Shown: positions 10,889-21,768, counted from the stretch's first letter. The stretch is 64,000 bases of DNA from Staphylococcus hominis subsp. hominis (GCF_002901845.1 NZ_PPQE01000025.1:965860-1029859), one strand, 5' to 3'. Numbers and translations are program-made. Notes: generated from the letters alone by a model not told the origin.

Positions 10889-12187
10889 TTAAATATCTTC
10901 AAACATTTGACATATGATCATTGCATTTGCAACTTTCTCATTTTTGCAAGTCATAGTGACCTCTAATTTAGCAAAATTTCTTCCTACATCTAACATGTTA
11001 TACTTTACATCAAGTGTACTTTCAATTGCGACATTTTTAATATAAATAATATTCAAGCTTTCAATCATAACATCTACTTTTTTATACTTACGCAATTCAT
11101 GTTTAATTGTTTCTTCAATAATTGCGACACATATTGCTTTACTCAACGTACCATATTGGTTGGTTAAAACTGGTGAAATTTTAACTGACGTTTCATTATG
11201 ATTTATTGAGATGTGTTTAGCAATTTGATCGATAATGGTTTCTCCAATTTGATGTTGTCTTCCAATTAATTGCATTGCTTTTAACACATCATTTCGTGTA
11301 ATAACACCTATTGCTTTTTTATTTCTTGTTGTGACAGGTAAAATTTCAATTCCTTCCCAAATCATTATATGAGCACAACTCGCTACTGTAGTTGTTAATT
11401 CAACATTGATAGGTCGTCTTGTCATGACTTTATTCATCCTATCATCTTCGTTCATATGAATAACTTCTTTACTCGTTACAATTCCCACAAGTTTCCAATC
11501 TTTATTTACTACTGGAAAACGAGAATGCCCTGTGACTTTTGCACGAGAAATATAGTCGTCTAAACCCATTTCATCGAACACTACCGTCATATCATTGATA
11601 GGTTTTACGATATCTTCAACAATAAGTATTTCTTTTCTTATCATTTGATTATACATGGCTCTATTAATGATATTAGCTACTAAAAATGTATCATAATTTG
11701 AAGAAATAATAGGTAGTTCTTGTTTATTTGCATAATCAATAATATTTTGAGCTGTACTAAATCCACCGGTAATAAGTATACCGCTTCCTCTTTTTAATGC
11801 TTCCATCTGAACTTCAGGACGGTTACCTACAATTAATAACGTTTGATTTCCAATATACTTTACTACATCTTTTAGTTCCATAGCTCCTATTGCAAATTTA
11901 CTAACAGTTTTATTTAAACCACTTTTGCCACTTATGATGTCACCTTCAATAATATTCACAATTTCTTGAAAAGTAAGATGTTCAATTTGTTCACGACTCT
12001 TTTTATCTATCCGAACCGTACCTACTCTATCGATGGTAGTTACAAAGCCAAGTTGACTAGCATCTTTAATTGCTCTATAAGCAGTCCCTTCAGAAACATT
12101 CATTACTTTGGCTATTTTTCTAACTGAAATTTTTTGTCCTATATTTAATGATTCTATATAGGATACAATTTGTTCATGTTTAGTCAT
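10889..12187 (-). CDS. ytoI: YtoI-type HTH-DRTGG-CBS-hotdog regulator
   Basis: A 432-residue multidomain protein. An N-terminal winged helix-turn-helix (about 1-60) is followed by a DRTGG domain (about 70-175), two CBS domains (about 190-310; SRFPVVNKDWKLVGIVTSKE and AIGVITRNDVLK) and a C-terminal hotdog thioesterase-like domain (about 320-432). This is the architecture of B. subtilis YtoI. The combination suggests a ligand-sensing transcription factor responding to a nucleotide and perhaps an acyl-CoA; ligand and targets are unknown. I choose the ATG at 12187, six bases after GAGGG, over the in-frame TTG two codons earlier. Confidence 0.9.
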   Translation of the reverse strand: MTKHEQIVSYIESLNIGQKISVRKIAKVMNVSEGTAYRAIKDASQLGFVTTIDRVGTVRIDKKSREQIEHLTFQEIVNIIEGDIISGKSGLNKTVSKFAIGAMELKDVVKYIGNQTLLIVGNRPEVQMEALKRGSGILITGGFSTAQNIIDYANKQELPIISSNYDTFLVANIINRAMYNQMIRKEILIVEDIVKPINDMTVVFDEMGLDDYISRAKVTGHSRFPVVNKDWKLVGIVTSKEVIHMNEDDRMNKVMTRRPINVELTTTVASCAHIMIWEGIEILPVTTRNKKAIGVITRNDVLKAMQLIGRQHQIGETIIDQIAKHISINHNETSVKISPVLTNQYGTLSKAICVAIIEETIKHELRKYKKVDVMIESLNIIYIKNVAIESTLDVKYNMLDVGRNFAKLEVTMTCKNEKVANAMIICQMFEDI

Positions 12188-12403
12188 TTTCAACCCTCTT
12201 CATTTTTAGACAATGTCTAATATATTATAACTTTTTTATTTATAAAAATCGATTTGAATGTGACAAAAGTATCAAAAACTGATATATCGGTATCATTTTG
12301 TTTTTAATGTATATAAATGAAGTTAATTTAAATAATAAAAATATAAATTTGATGGAAATATTAAATCACTAATTATATAATTAAATATAAGGAGGGATGA
12401 CCT

Positions 12404-12817
12404 ATGTATAAAAACATATTACTAGGTGTAGATACTCAATTAAAAAATGACAAAGCATTGAAAGAAATTTCAAAATTAGCTGGCCCAGATACCGTTGTTA
12501 CAATCATGAATGCGATTGGTGAACAAGACATCCAAGCCTCTATTAAAGGAGGTACTCACATCGAACAATTGACACATCGTCGTGATCAAGGTCTTGAACA
12601 CACACGTCATACTTTAGATGATTATGGTATTAATTATGATCAAATTATCGTTCGTGGAAATCCAAAAGAGGAATTAGTGAAACATGCAAATAGTGGTAAA
12701 TATGACATTGTCGTATTAAGTAACCGTAAAGCTGAACAACAAAAGAAATTTGTTTTAGGTAGTGTTAGTCATAAAGTTGCTAAACGTGCTACTATCCCTG
12801 TTTTAATAGTTAAATAA
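12404..12817 (+). CDS. Universal stress protein family, variant lacking the full ATP motif
   Basis: 137 residues with the UspA fold: MYKNILLGVDT at the first strand and a C-terminal LGSVSHKVAKRATIPVLIVK. The usual ATP loop G-x2-G-x9-G-S/T is incomplete: the two leading glycines are missing (NRKAEQQKKFVLGS), unlike the second Usp at 16111. It may therefore bind nucleotide poorly, or work as a partner or sensor. The GGAGGG ribosome site is good. It is divergent from the YtoI gene, and the 200-base gap upstream has an imperfect inverted repeat, TGATA...TATCA, near 12282. A shared terminator follows. Confidence 0.88.
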   Translation: MYKNILLGVDTQLKNDKALKEISKLAGPDTVVTIMNAIGEQDIQASIKGGTHIEQLTHRRDQGLEHTRHTLDDYGINYDQIIVRGNPKEELVKHANSGKYDIVVLSNRKAEQQKKFVLGSVSHKVAKRATIPVLIVK

Positions 12818-12832
12818 TTTTAATCTTATAAA

Positions 12833-12865
12833 AAAAGACGGTAAATGCTATATTTGCCGTCTTTT
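12833..12865. terminator. Bidirectional terminator between usp and the UPF0173 hydrolase
   Basis: AAAAGACGGTAAA and TTTGCCGTCTTTT form a stem with only one imperfect pair and have A/T runs on both sides, between convergent genes. Confidence 0.85.
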
Positions 12866-12875
12866 CTATATATCA

Positions 12876-13565
12876 TTAAAATGTCACTTCATCACCAGGT
12901 TGTAAAATTTGTACTTCTCCTTGAGATACTGCTTCTTTAAATTTCTCTGGATCTTGTTCAATTAATGGGAATGTATTGTAATGAATAGGCACTGAAATTT
13001 TAGGTTTAATGAATTCATTTATTGCATAACTTGCATCTTCAATACCCATAGTAAAATTATCACCAATAGGAATAAAACATACATCTACCGGATGACGTTC
13101 AGCAATTAATTTCATATCGCTAAATAAACCAGTATCTCCTGCATGGTAAATCGTTTTACCTTCTGCTTCAATGATAACACCCATTGGCATACCCAAATAA
13201 ATAGGTATTCCATCTTCATTAGTATAACTTGAACTGTGGAAGGCTTGAACAAATTTTACTGTACCGAAATCAAATTTGTATTTACCTCCAATATTCATAC
13301 CATGTGCGTGTTCAATTCCATGATACGTTGTTAAATAGCCTTGGACTTCTGCAGAACCAATCACTGTAGCATGATTACGATTAGCTAATTCAACTACATC
13401 ACCAAAATGATCACCATGTCCATGCGTTAAAATAATATAATCCACATCTAATGTCTGCTCATCTAAATCACTTTTATCATTACCAGAAATAAATGGATCA
13501 ACAATTACTTTTTTACCATTACTTTCAAAATAAATCGTTGACTGTCCATGAAATGAAAGTTTCAT
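12876..13565 (-). CDS. Metal-dependent hydrolase, UPF0173 (YtkL) family
   Basis: A 229-residue metallo-beta-lactamase-fold protein. The zinc ligands of the motif HxHxDH appear as THGHGDH (H48, H50, D52, H53), with further ligands in AGDTGLFSD and PIHYNTFP. Proteins of this family are cytosolic; the substrate is not established. GGAGG lies just before the ATG. The gene converges on the usp gene and diverges from the M24 peptidase, with about 130 bases between the starts. Confidence 0.92.
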   Translation of the reverse strand: MKLSFHGQSTIYFESNGKKVIVDPFISGNDKSDLDEQTLDVDYIILTHGHGDHFGDVVELANRNHATVIGSAEVQGYLTTYHGIEHAHGMNIGGKYKFDFGTVKFVQAFHSSSYTNEDGIPIYLGMPMGVIIEAEGKTIYHAGDTGLFSDMKLIAERHPVDVCFIPIGDNFTMGIEDASYAINEFIKPKISVPIHYNTFPLIEQDPEKFKEAVSQGEVQILQPGDEVTF

Positions 13566-13694
13566 ATATAGAACCTCCTATATTTTAATATTATTATTAT
13601 ACCCTGATAATTATATTTATAACTTGAAACACTTTGAATTCATTTCTATTTAGACGTAAAATTAAATTGATTAAACTATAGGAGGATACGAATT

Positions 13695-14750
13695 ATGATT
13701 AAAACAGATGAAATTATTGCAACATTAAAAGAAAAAAATGCTGATGCAGCATGGATTACTACTCCACTTAATATATTCTACTTTACAGGTTATAGAAGTG
13801 AACCTCATGAAAGATTGTTTGCGTTACTTATAACTTCAAATGGTGAATGCACATTATATTGTCCTAAAATGGAAGTTGAAGAAGTTAAGCATTCACCTTT
13901 TAATGGAAATATTGTTGGCTATTTAGATACTGAGAGTCCTTTCGATTTAGCACCCCATACATTTAATACTTTATTAATTGAAAGTGAACACCTCACTGTT
14001 AAACGTCAAAGAGAACTTACGAATAACTTTAACGTTAAAGCGTATGAAGATATCGATTTAACTATTAAAAAGCTAAGAAATATTAAAGATGAAAATGAAG
14101 TTAAAAATATAAAAAAAGCAGCTGAACTTGCAGATAAATGTATAGATATTGGTGTTTCATTTTTATCTGAAGGCGTAACTGAAAGAGAAGTTGTAAATCA
14201 TATTGAAAATGAAATTAAAAAATATGGTGTCAGTGAAATGAGTTTCGATACAATGGTACTATTTAGTGACCATGCTGCATCTCCACATGGTACACCTGGA
14301 GATCGAACATTAGTTAAGAATGAATATGTACTATTTGATTTAGGTGTAGTCTATAATCATTATTGTAGTGACATGACAAGAACTGTAAAATTTGGTGAAC
14401 CAAGTAAAGAAGCAAGAACAATTTATGATATTGTATTAAAAGCTGAACAAAGTGCTATTGAAGCAATTAAACCAGGTATCCCTTTACAAAATATTGATAA
14501 AATTGCTAGAGACATTATTTCAGAAGCGGGTTACGGTGATTTCTTCCCTCATCGATTGGGACATGGACTCGGCTTAGAAGAACATGAATATCAAGATGTA
14601 TCAAGTACAAATACAAATTTACTTGAAGCAGGTATGGTGATTACAATTGAACCTGGCATTTATGTGCCTAATGTCGCTGGCGTCCGAATTGAAGATGATA
14701 TTTTAGTCACTGATACTGGGTTTGAAGTACTTACACATTATAATAAGTAA
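13695..14750 (+). CDS. Xaa-Pro dipeptidase-like M24 metallopeptidase
   Basis: 351 residues in two parts: a creatinase-type N-terminal domain (about 1-120) and the pita-bread catalytic domain. All five metal ligands are recognisable: the two aspartates in [18 protein letters not shown], the histidine in [14 protein letters not shown], and the glutamates in ITIEPGIYV and [10 protein letters not shown]. It should cleave dipeptides with proline in second position, in the cytosol. AGGAGG precedes the ATG. It is a single-gene unit ending at the hairpin 14779-14823. Confidence 0.94.
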   Translation: MIKTDEIIATLKEKNADAAWITTPLNIFYFTGYRSEPHERLFALLITSNGECTLYCPKMEVEEVKHSPFNGNIVGYLDTESPFDLAPHTFNTLLIESEHLTVKRQRELTNNFNVKAYEDIDLTIKKLRNIKDENEVKNIKKAAELADKCIDIGVSFLSEGVTEREVVNHIENEIKKYGVSEMSFDTMVLFSDHAASPHGTPGDRTLVKNEYVLFDLGVVYNHYCSDMTRTVKFGEPSKEARTIYDIVLKAEQSAIEAIKPGIPLQNIDKIARDIISEAGYGDFFPHRLGHGLGLEEHEYQDVSSTNTNLLEAGMVITIEPGIYVPNVAGVRIEDDILVTDTGFEVLTHYNK

Positions 14751-14778
14751 TTTAAAAGTTAAATCTCTCTTTTATATC

Positions 14779-14823
14779 AAAAAAGCGGAATAGACACTCA
14801 TAAAGAATGCTATTCCGCTTTTT
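14779..14823. terminator. Bidirectional terminator between the M24 peptidase and ald
   Basis: AAAAAGCGGAATAG pairs with CTATTCCGCTTTTT (14-bp stem), with A and T tracts serving both convergent genes. Confidence 0.9.
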
Positions 14824-14839
14824 ATTGAATTAATTTAGA

Positions 14840-15958
14840 TTATTCTTTTAATGCATCTTCAATAGATGTATAAGTTAAATCAAAGGATTCTGCAACACCT
14901 TTATTAGTTACATAACCTTTATACGTATTTAAACCTAATGAAAGAGGCTCATTTGCTTTAAATGCCTCTTTATAACCTTTATTAGCAAGTAACTGTGCAT
15001 AAGGTAAAGTAGCATTATTAAGAGCAATAGTAGAAGTACGTGGAACTGCGCCAGGCATATTCGCTACTGCATAATGTACAACACCATGTTTAACATAAGT
15101 TGGATCATCATGTGTCGTGATTTTATCAGTAGTTTCAAAGATACCACCTTGGTCAATAGCAATGTCGACTACTACTGAACCGTCTTTCATTTGTTTAATC
15201 ATATCTTCAGTAACTAAACTTGGTGCTTTCGCTCCAGGAATTAATACTGCACCAATAACTAAGTCACTTTCTTTAACTGCATTTTCAATATTAAGTGGGT
15301 TAGACATTATTGTATTAACACGACCGTCAAACAAATCTTCTAATTCCGCTAAACGTTTAGGATTTACATCTAAAATAGTTACATCTGCACCTAATCCTAA
15401 AGCAATTTTAGCAGCATTTGTACCTGCTTGTCCGCCACCAATAATGGTAACTTTGCCTTTTGGTACACCTGGCACGCCACCAAGTAGAATACCCATTCCA
15501 CCGTTAATTTTTTGTAAGAATTCTGCACCAATTTGAGCTGACATACGTCCTGCAACTTCACTCATTGGTGTTAATAAAGGTAAAGAACGATCTGGTAATT
15601 GAACTGTTTCGTAGGCAATACTTACTACTTTATTATCAACTAATGCTTGAGTAAGTTTTTCCTCATTAGCAAGATGCAAGTATGTGAATAAGATAAGACC
15701 TTCTCTGAAATATTTATATTCTTCTTCTAATGGTTCTTTTACTTTAATCACCATGTCTACATCCCAAGTTGTTTTTGCATCGTTAACTATTTCTGCACCG
15801 GCTTGTTTATAATCTTCGTCTTCAAAATATGAACCAGAACCTGCGTTTGTTTCAACAAGTACTGTATGTCCTTGTTCAACTAATGCATGTATACCACTTG
15901 GTGATAAACCTACTCTGTTCTCATTATTTTTTATTTCTTTTGGAATACCGATTTTCAT
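14840..15958 (-). CDS. ald: Alanine dehydrogenase
   Basis: Interconverts L-alanine and pyruvate plus ammonia with NAD. I start at the ATG at 15958 ([20 protein letters not shown]), giving the usual 372 residues; the open frame extends five codons to a GTG, but GGAGGTGG sits five bases before this ATG. The N-terminal catalytic domain is followed by the Rossmann fold with [19 protein letters not shown] (about 170-190) and ends with the conserved [10 protein letters not shown] region. Divergent from the Usp gene at 16111; a cre-like box sits in the 150-base gap. Confidence 0.97.
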   Translation of the reverse strand: MKIGIPKEIKNNENRVGLSPSGIHALVEQGHTVLVETNAGSGSYFEDEDYKQAGAEIVNDAKTTWDVDMVIKVKEPLEEEYKYFREGLILFTYLHLANEEKLTQALVDNKVVSIAYETVQLPDRSLPLLTPMSEVAGRMSAQIGAEFLQKINGGMGILLGGVPGVPKGKVTIIGGGQAGTNAAKIALGLGADVTILDVNPKRLAELEDLFDGRVNTIMSNPLNIENAVKESDLVIGAVLIPGAKAPSLVTEDMIKQMKDGSVVVDIAIDQGGIFETTDKITTHDDPTYVKHGVVHYAVANMPGAVPRTSTIALNNATLPYAQLLANKGYKEAFKANEPLSLGLNTYKGYVTNKGVAESFDLTYTSIEDALKE

Positions 15959-15996
15959 TCCATCCACCTCCACTCCTTATGGTAACGCTAAATTAA

Positions 15997-16010
15997 TGAA
16001 AGCGCAATCA
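15997..16010. promoter_or_regulatory. Candidate CcpA (cre) site between ald and usp
   Basis: TGAAAGCGCAATCA fits the cre consensus TGWAANCGNTNWCA with one mismatch (A for T in the second half). It lies 39 bases upstream of the ald start, a usual place for catabolite control of amino-acid breakdown. Confidence 0.5.
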
Positions 16011-16110
16011 TCAAAGGTGCACAACGTCCACATAATTGTTGAATTATAAATATTAAATATTCAGAAATTTATGTTAAAATTGAATTAAGAAAAGTTAAGG
16101 GGGACTTAAG

Positions 16111-16608
16111 ATGTTAACTTATAAAAATATTTTAATCGCAGTTGATGGTTCACATGAAGCAGAATGGGCTTTCAACAAAGCTTTAGACGTTGCTAAACGT
16201 AATGATGCTCAATTAACTATTGTTAATATTATCGATTCAAGAACTTACTCTTCTTATGAAGTGTACGATGCTCAATTCACAGAAAAATCTAAAGGTTTTT
16301 CTGATGAACTTTTAAAAGGCTATAAAGAAGTTGCTTCACGTGCTGGTGTTACAAATGTAGAAACTCGTCTAGAATTTGGCTCACCTAAAGCAATTATACC
16401 TAAAAAATTAGCAAATGAATTAGGTGTCGACTTAATAATGTGTGGTACTTCAGGATTAAATGCAGTAGAACGATTTATCGTTGGTTCTGTTTCAGAAGCA
16501 ATCGTTCGTCATGCACCGTGTGACGTACTTGTCGTGCGTACTGAAGAAATTCCAGATGATTTCCAACCTGAAGTTGCAACTCCTGAATTTAGAAAACAAT
16601 TTTCTTAA
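16111..16608 (+). CDS. Universal stress protein, UspA family
   Basis: 165 residues, one UspA domain. The ATP-binding signature G-x2-G-x9-G-S is complete (GTSGLNAVERFIVGS, about 121-135), so this paralogue probably binds ATP. Start MLTYKNILIAVDGSHEAEWA is typical and follows a clear AAGGGGG ribosome site. It is divergent from ald; its S. aureus counterpart also lies between ald and ackA. Usp proteins aid survival in stress and low oxygen; the exact role is not known. Confidence 0.95.
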   Translation: MLTYKNILIAVDGSHEAEWAFNKALDVAKRNDAQLTIVNIIDSRTYSSYEVYDAQFTEKSKGFSDELLKGYKEVASRAGVTNVETRLEFGSPKAIIPKKLANELGVDLIMCGTSGLNAVERFIVGSVSEAIVRHAPCDVLVVRTEEIPDDFQPEVATPEFRKQFS

Positions 16609-16627
16609 TAAAGTAATGTATTTAAAT

Positions 16628-16667
16628 AAAGAGGCCTGAGACATAAGGAATTGTCTCAGGTCTCTTT
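16628..16667 (+). terminator. Terminator after the universal stress protein
   Basis: AAAGAGGCCTGAGACA pairs with TGTCTCAGGTCTCTTT (one G-T pair), 20 bases past the stop codon. The GCCTGAGACA arm is often seen in staphylococcal intergenic hairpins. Confidence 0.8.
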
Positions 16668-16688
16668 AATATGTTAGAGATACATCAT

Positions 16689-16734
16689 CAGGGTAGGACA
16701 ACAAATTCAACATGACTTTTGTCCTATTTCCCTG
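16689..16734. repeat. Second hairpin resembling the staphylococcal intergenic repeat
   Basis: CAGGGTAGGACAA and TTGTCCTATTTCCCTG form an interrupted stem. GGGTAGGACAACAAATTC resembles the GGGTGGGACGACGAAAT element of the dispersed staphylococcal repeat, in diverged form. It lies between two terminators and belongs to neither gene. Confidence 0.45.
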
Positions 16735-16743
16735 CTATGTTCT

Positions 16744-16782
16744 AAAAAAACGATGAGATAAGTTTAATCTCATCGTTTTTTT
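16744..16782 (-). terminator. ackA terminator
   Basis: AACGATGAGAT/ATCTCATCGTT stem flanked by A7 and T8 tracts, nine bases beyond the ackA stop codon; usable in both directions. Confidence 0.9.
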
Positions 16783-16790
16783 AATATATC

Positions 16791-17987
16791 TTATAATTCA
16801 CCGAATTTTACTGTGTCTCTTGCAATCATGACTTCTTCATTAGTTGGAACAACAATTACTTTAACTGGAGAGTGTGGATAATTTATGAAAGCTTCTTCAC
16901 CGTGAGTAGATTCATTTTTCTTAGGATCCCAATAAACACCCATAAACTCTAAGCCTTCTAAAATTTTAGCACGTATTGGTGATGAATTTTCACCGACACC
17001 TGCTGTGAAGACAATAACATCAACGCCATGCATTCTAGCAGCATAAGAACCAATATATTTGTGAATTCTAGAAGCAAAAATATCTAAAGCAAGTTCAGCT
17101 CGTTCATCGCCATTTGCAGCTTCACCTAATAAATCACGTAAATCACTTGAAGTACCAGAGATACCTAATAATCCAGATTCTTTGTTTAAAACTGTTAAAA
17201 CTTCATCAGCAGTTTTACCTGTTTTTTCCATAATAAATGGAATTAAAGCTGGATCAATATCTCCTGAGCGTGTACCCATTGTTACACCTGCTAATGGAGT
17301 GAAGCCCATTGATGTATCGATAGATTTCCCACCATCAATTGCAGCAATTGACGCACCATTACCAATATGACAAGAAATAATACGTAATTCTTCAATAGGT
17401 TTTTCTAAAATATCAGCCGCACGTCGTGATACATATTTATGGCTTGTACCATGGAAACCATATTTACGAATACCAAAATCTTCGTAATAGTTATATGGTA
17501 AACTATACAAATAAGAACTTTCTGGCATAGTTTGATGGAATGAAGTATCAAAAACTACAACATGTGGAATATTAGGTAATAACTTTCTAAAGGCACGAAC
17601 TCCCATTAAGTTTGCAGGATTATGTAATGGCGCTAATTCACTTAATGACTCAATTTTTTCTTCTACTTCATCAGTGACTAAAGCAGATTTAGGGAATAAT
17701 TCTCCCCCATGAACAACGCGATGCCCTGTACCAGCAATATCATTAATATCATTAATAATACCATGTTTTTTGAAGCTATCTAACATGATATTAATTGCTT
17801 CTTCATGATCTTTAATATCTTTAACTCTTTTTATTTTTTCACCATTTACTTCAATAGTAAATATTGAATCTTTAATACCAATACGCTCAATTAAGCCCTT
17901 TGTAACTAATTCTTCTTCAGGCATTCTGATAAGTTGGAACTTTAAAGAAGAACTTCCCGCATTAATCGCTAAAACTAATTTAGACAT
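16791..17987 (-). CDS. ackA: Acetate kinase
   Basis: Makes ATP and acetate from acetyl phosphate during overflow metabolism. 398 residues, full length. ASKHA-fold markers: the N-terminal [24 protein letters not shown] (about residue 85), [31 protein letters not shown] and [14 protein letters not shown] lies just before the ATG. It is downstream of the methyltransferase-like gene at 18070 with an 82-base gap, the arrangement seen in B. subtilis (ytxK-ackA) and S. aureus. I did not find a clear cre box in the gap. Confidence 0.98.
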   Translation of the reverse strand: MSKLVLAINAGSSSLKFQLIRMPEEELVTKGLIERIGIKDSIFTIEVNGEKIKRVKDIKDHEEAINIMLDSFKKHGIINDINDIAGTGHRVVHGGELFPKSALVTDEVEEKIESLSELAPLHNPANLMGVRAFRKLLPNIPHVVVFDTSFHQTMPESSYLYSLPYNYYEDFGIRKYGFHGTSHKYVSRRAADILEKPIEELRIISCHIGNGASIAAIDGGKSIDTSMGFTPLAGVTMGTRSGDIDPALIPFIMEKTGKTADEVLTVLNKESGLLGISGTSSDLRDLLGEAANGDERAELALDIFASRIHKYIGSYAARMHGVDVIVFTAGVGENSSPIRAKILEGLEFMGVYWDPKKNESTHGEEAFINYPHSPVKVIVVPTNEEVMIARDTVKFGEL

Positions 17988-18069
17988 GATTCATTGTCCT
18001 CCAATTTATATATTAAATATCCATATCTATTTAACCACTAATACAGAAGTAATTCAAGAATATCACAGT

Positions 18070-19017
18070 TTATTTTTGTGAATGATTTGCGTCCATCCAT
18101 TCATTTAATTCGTTAATAAAACCATGGAATTGATTAGGATTTTTAAAATCCGGAATATTAGCTAATAACACTTCTACAGGCTTAGTTTCATTTGCTTTTT
18201 TCTTTTGTAGTATTAAAATTGATTTACGTGCATTTTCATTTTTAAACAATGTTTTAGGAAGGTTTAAAAATGCTTGCATTTCAGTTTCTGTAGTAATAAA
18301 ATTTTGTAGCTGTTTCACATGTTCATCTTCAAAAATATTACTAGGTACTACTAAAAAAGCATAGCCACTTTGTTTTAAAGCATAGACAGCTTGTTCGATA
18401 AGTAAAAAGTGTGAATAACTATGACCTTCTTCAAATCCAAGTTTCATTTCTTTACTACGCCCATCTAAAGGATAATATCCAATAGGAAAATCTCCAATAA
18501 CAACATCAGCTTCTTCCAATGGTAATGGCATAATTGCATCTTGAGGATACACATCGAATGGTATTTCTAAAAAATTCGCTAGATGCACACTAACTCTCGA
18601 TAAAACAGGATCTACTTCAATTAAGTGATGCATAACTTCGCTATCTTTTAATACTTCATTCACTGTAGCGCTTAAATGACCTGCTCCACTTGCAATATCA
18701 ACAATCTGTAATTCTTTATTATTTTCTGTAAATTTTTGTACTAAAAAACCTAAAATCAAACCAATAGAATCTGGTGTAATTTGATGATTTGCTTGAATAT
18801 TTTCTTCTTGTAATAAGCTCAAGTAAGCAAATTGAAATGCTTTTCGACGATCTTGGAACGTTGCTTGTTCTAACAGTGTACGTTGATTACGATATACATC
18901 TTCCATTGCTAAGCCTAAATTTTCTATAAAGCTTTGACCATTTTCTTCATTTAACGACTTAGCTTTATCATCTAAAGTTCGGAATAATCTTTCCATAATA
19001 GTTTGTTCTTCTGCCAT
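18070..19017 (-). CDS. Class I SAM-dependent DNA-methylase-like protein (YtxK family)
   Basis: 315 residues starting MAEEQTIMERLFRTLDDKAK; this start has AAGGAATT ahead of it, whereas the frame extends 25 non-conserved codons upstream. The SAM-binding motif VDIASGAGHLSATVNE is near 115-130 and the D/N-P-P-Y-like motif reads GDFPIGYYP, as in N6-adenine methylase-like proteins. The target is unknown. The pairing with ackA is conserved in Firmicutes but unexplained. Confidence 0.88.
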   Translation of the reverse strand: MAEEQTIMERLFRTLDDKAKSLNEENGQSFIENLGLAMEDVYRNQRTLLEQATFQDRRKAFQFAYLSLLQEENIQANHQITPDSIGLILGFLVQKFTENNKELQIVDIASGAGHLSATVNEVLKDSEVMHHLIEVDPVLSRVSVHLANFLEIPFDVYPQDAIMPLPLEEADVVIGDFPIGYYPLDGRSKEMKLGFEEGHSYSHFLLIEQAVYALKQSGYAFLVVPSNIFEDEHVKQLQNFITTETEMQAFLNLPKTLFKNENARKSILILQKKKANETKPVEVLLANIPDFKNPNQFHGFINELNEWMDANHSQK

Positions 19018-19140
19018 ATTCAATTCCTTTCCAATAAAAAAATGTCCATAATGCAAATGTCTTAAAACGAAATCATTCATTTTAAAATACATATGGACAA
19101 TATTAGTATTATATCTTTAATTTAATCGTTTAGTAGTGAC

Positions 19141-19635
19141 TTAAATATTACGATATGCTTCTAAAGCAGCCTCAAAATTTGGAAAATCAGTACCTTCTTG
19201 AACTAACTCTTTATAAACTACATGATTGTTTTCATCTAATACGAAAACAGAACGAGCTAATAATCTCATTTCTTTCATAACAACACCATAATGTTCACCA
19301 AATGATAAATCTTTATGGTCACTTAACGTAATTACATTTTCTAGACCATTTGATGCACACCATCTTTTTTGAGCGAAAGGTAAATCCGCTGAAATTGTAA
19401 GTACTACACCATTTTCTTGAGAAGCCTCTTCATTAAATTTGCGAGTTTGTTGATCACATACACCAGTATCAATAGAAGGAACGACACTAATCAATTTCTT
19501 TTGCCCTTTAAAATTATCTAAAGTAACTTCATTTAAACTATTATCCAAAACTTTAAAATTAGGAGCCACATCTCCTTTTGAAACCTCAGTTCCTTCTAAA
19601 TGTATAGGGTTATTTTTAAAAGTAATTTCTGTCAT
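19141..19635 (-). CDS. tpx: Thiol peroxidase
   Basis: An atypical 2-Cys peroxiredoxin that reduces hydrogen and alkyl peroxides with thioredoxin. 164 residues. The peroxidatic cysteine is C60 in [12 protein letters not shown] and the resolving cysteine is C93 in KRWCASNG, both at the standard spacing. GGGAGGTC precedes the ATG. A single-gene unit between the methyltransferase-like gene and the TSUP transporter. Confidence 0.97.
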   Translation of the reverse strand: MTEITFKNNPIHLEGTEVSKGDVAPNFKVLDNSLNEVTLDNFKGQKKLISVVPSIDTGVCDQQTRKFNEEASQENGVVLTISADLPFAQKRWCASNGLENVITLSDHKDLSFGEHYGVVMKEMRLLARSVFVLDENNHVVYKELVQEGTDFPNFEAALEAYRNI

Positions 19636-19728
19636 ATTATATGACCTCCCATTAGTTATTTAAATTATAGTTTAATGATACGATAGTATTTAAACTTATT
19701 TCAATCATTTAAAACGCTAACTATTATT

Positions 19729-20514
19729 TTAATTTGAAATGATTTGCATAATATAATCAAAGGTATTTTTTAAAATGAGTAAAATGGTGACTATTATAAA
19801 TACAATTTTGACATATCCTACACCTTTTTTGATTGCAAAATGTGCACCAGTATACGACCCAATTACCATACTGACTGCCATAATTAATCCATATGTTATA
19901 TTTACTTGGCCAAGAATAATAAATAATGTTAATGCACCAACGTTTGAAGCAAAGTTTAGTACTTTTGCATTTCCAGCTGCACTTAAAAAATCAAATCCAA
20001 ACATTAATAATACAAATAACATAAATGATCCAGTACCACCGCCTAAAAATCCGTCATAAAATCCAATTAAAAGCAGGAGTGATATAAAGGCAATCGCTTT
20101 AGTAATAGTAAATTTAGAAAACGTTCTGACATTACCCCACTCTTTCTTAAAAATGGTGTAAATTAAAACAAATGTCAATATGACTATAACGAGTGGTTTC
20201 AAAACTTCTGATGGTAAGAAAGTTGCTAAACTTGCTCCACCAACTGCAAATATAAATACAAACGGAAATAGTCTAAATGCTATTTTTTTATCCACATTTC
20301 CAGATTTTAAAAATTTGATTGCACTCGTTAATGAGCCAAACGCACTCGCTAATTTATTTGTACCTAATGCTAATGATGGCGGCATTCCTATAGCTAAGAG
20401 TGCAGGAATTGATATTAAGCCACCGCCACCCACAACAGCATCTATAAATGCTGCCAAGAAACCAAAACTAATAATAATGAAAATAATATGAAAACTTAGT
20501 TCAATAACGCCCAC
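19729..20514 (-). CDS. TSUP (TauE/SafE) family membrane transporter
   Basis: An integral membrane protein with about eight transmembrane helices and the repeated family motif (FIDAVVGGGGLISIPALL near the start, FYDGFLGGGTGSFM in the second half). TSUP proteins are predicted to export or import sulfite, sulfonates or related anions. The start is uncertain: the longest frame begins at GTG 20514, but this overlaps the best ribosome site GAGGTGG, so initiation at an ATT codon at 20505 (258 residues) is possible. It lies between tpx and thiI, so a link to sulfur handling is plausible but inferred. Confidence 0.85.
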   Translation of the reverse strand: MGVIELSFHIIFIIISFGFLAAFIDAVVGGGGLISIPALLAIGMPPSLALGTNKLASAFGSLTSAIKFLKSGNVDKKIAFRLFPFVFIFAVGGASLATFLPSEVLKPLVIVILTFVLIYTIFKKEWGNVRTFSKFTITKAIAFISLLLLIGFYDGFLGGGTGSFMLFVLLMFGFDFLSAAGNAKVLNFASNVGALTLFIILGQVNITYGLIMAVSMVIGSYTGAHFAIKKGVGYVKIVFIIVTILLILKNTFDYIMQIISN

Positions 20515-20544
20515 CTCTTATTAAATGACTTTACTACTTTCATA

Positions 20545-21768
20545 TTAAAATAATTCATCAATGAGCGCATCAGTATGTTTATCTTTTTCAGTTTTATAAT
20601 CTTTATTAATCTCTATTGTTTCTACATTGTCTGCTGCTTCTTGGACAAGATCATCAAAATTAAACACACTTTCATATTTAACAACTTTATCAAAATCTGG
20701 TTCAGTTACAGGGTTTTCAGGCGTGAAAATCGTACAGCAATCCTCATAAGGTTGTATTGAAACTTCAAATGTTCCTATTTCTTTTGCTTTTTTAATAATA
20801 TCTTCTTTATCTAAAGAAATAAGTGGTCTTAAAATAGGAGTAGATGTAACATCATTGATTGCGTACATACTCTTTAATGTTTGACTAGCTACTTGACCTA
20901 AATTTTCACCATTTACGATAGCATTCGCTCCAATACGTTCTAAGATAATATCTGTCACTCGTAACATCATGCGTCTAGTAGATGTCATGGTATATCGTGG
21001 ATGCACAGACTTATTGATTTGTTTTTGAAGTGCTGTGAAAGGAACAATGTGTAATTTAATTGGTCCTACACGTTCAGATAGTATGCGTGTCAATTCAATC
21101 ACTTTGTCTTTCGCTTTTTCACTTGTAAATGGTGGACTGTGAAAATGAATAGCTTCTATTTTTACTCCACGTTTCATAATTTCCATACCAGCTACTGGTG
21201 AATCAATTCCACCTGACAACTGAAGAAGTGTTTTACCACCTGTACCGGTAGGTAATCCGCCAGCACCATTGATAACTTTAGTATAGATATACACGCCTTT
21301 TTTACGTACTTCTACTTTAATATTATGTGTCGGACGTTTAACATCTACTTTTAAATGATCAACTGCTTTTAAAATGGCGCCACCTAGTTCTCTTTGTAGT
21401 TGATACGTATCTAATGAAAATGATTTATCTACACGTTTTACATCAACTTTAAAAGTATCTCCATTTGCAAAGTCTTTAGCTAACGAAATACAAAGTTGTT
21501 TCATATATTCAAGATTTTGTGTTGTTTTAAATACTGGACTAATAGATTTTATGCCAAATATCTTTGTTAAACGATTTATGACTTCATTAACATTTACGTC
21601 CTCAAAAAGCGAGATAAACATGCGATCTCTCTCACATTTAACCTGTGTACCTTCTAATGAACGTAATGATTGAATAACATTTTCTTTTAATACATTTGTG
21701 AATCTTCTTCTATTTGTTCCTTTTAACGTAAGTTCTCCATATCTAACCAAAATATGATCATATTTCAT
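20545..21768 (-). CDS. thiI: tRNA 4-thiouridine synthase
   Basis: Transfers sulfur to uridine 8 of tRNA and also feeds thiamine thiazole synthesis in many bacteria. 407 residues: ferredoxin-like and THUMP domains (about 1-165), then the PP-loop ATPase with LSGGIDSP (184-191). There is no C-terminal rhodanese domain, as in other Firmicutes; the partner desulfurase supplies sulfur. The ATG directly abuts the stop codon of the cysteine desulfurase (TAAATG), so the pair is coupled. Confidence 0.97.
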   Translation of the reverse strand: MKYDHILVRYGELTLKGTNRRRFTNVLKENVIQSLRSLEGTQVKCERDRMFISLFEDVNVNEVINRLTKIFGIKSISPVFKTTQNLEYMKQLCISLAKDFANGDTFKVDVKRVDKSFSLDTYQLQRELGGAILKAVDHLKVDVKRPTHNIKVEVRKKGVYIYTKVINGAGGLPTGTGGKTLLQLSGGIDSPVAGMEIMKRGVKIEAIHFHSPPFTSEKAKDKVIELTRILSERVGPIKLHIVPFTALQKQINKSVHPRYTMTSTRRMMLRVTDIILERIGANAIVNGENLGQVASQTLKSMYAINDVTSTPILRPLISLDKEDIIKKAKEIGTFEVSIQPYEDCCTIFTPENPVTEPDFDKVVKYESVFNFDDLVQEAADNVETIEINKDYKTEKDKHTDALIDELF

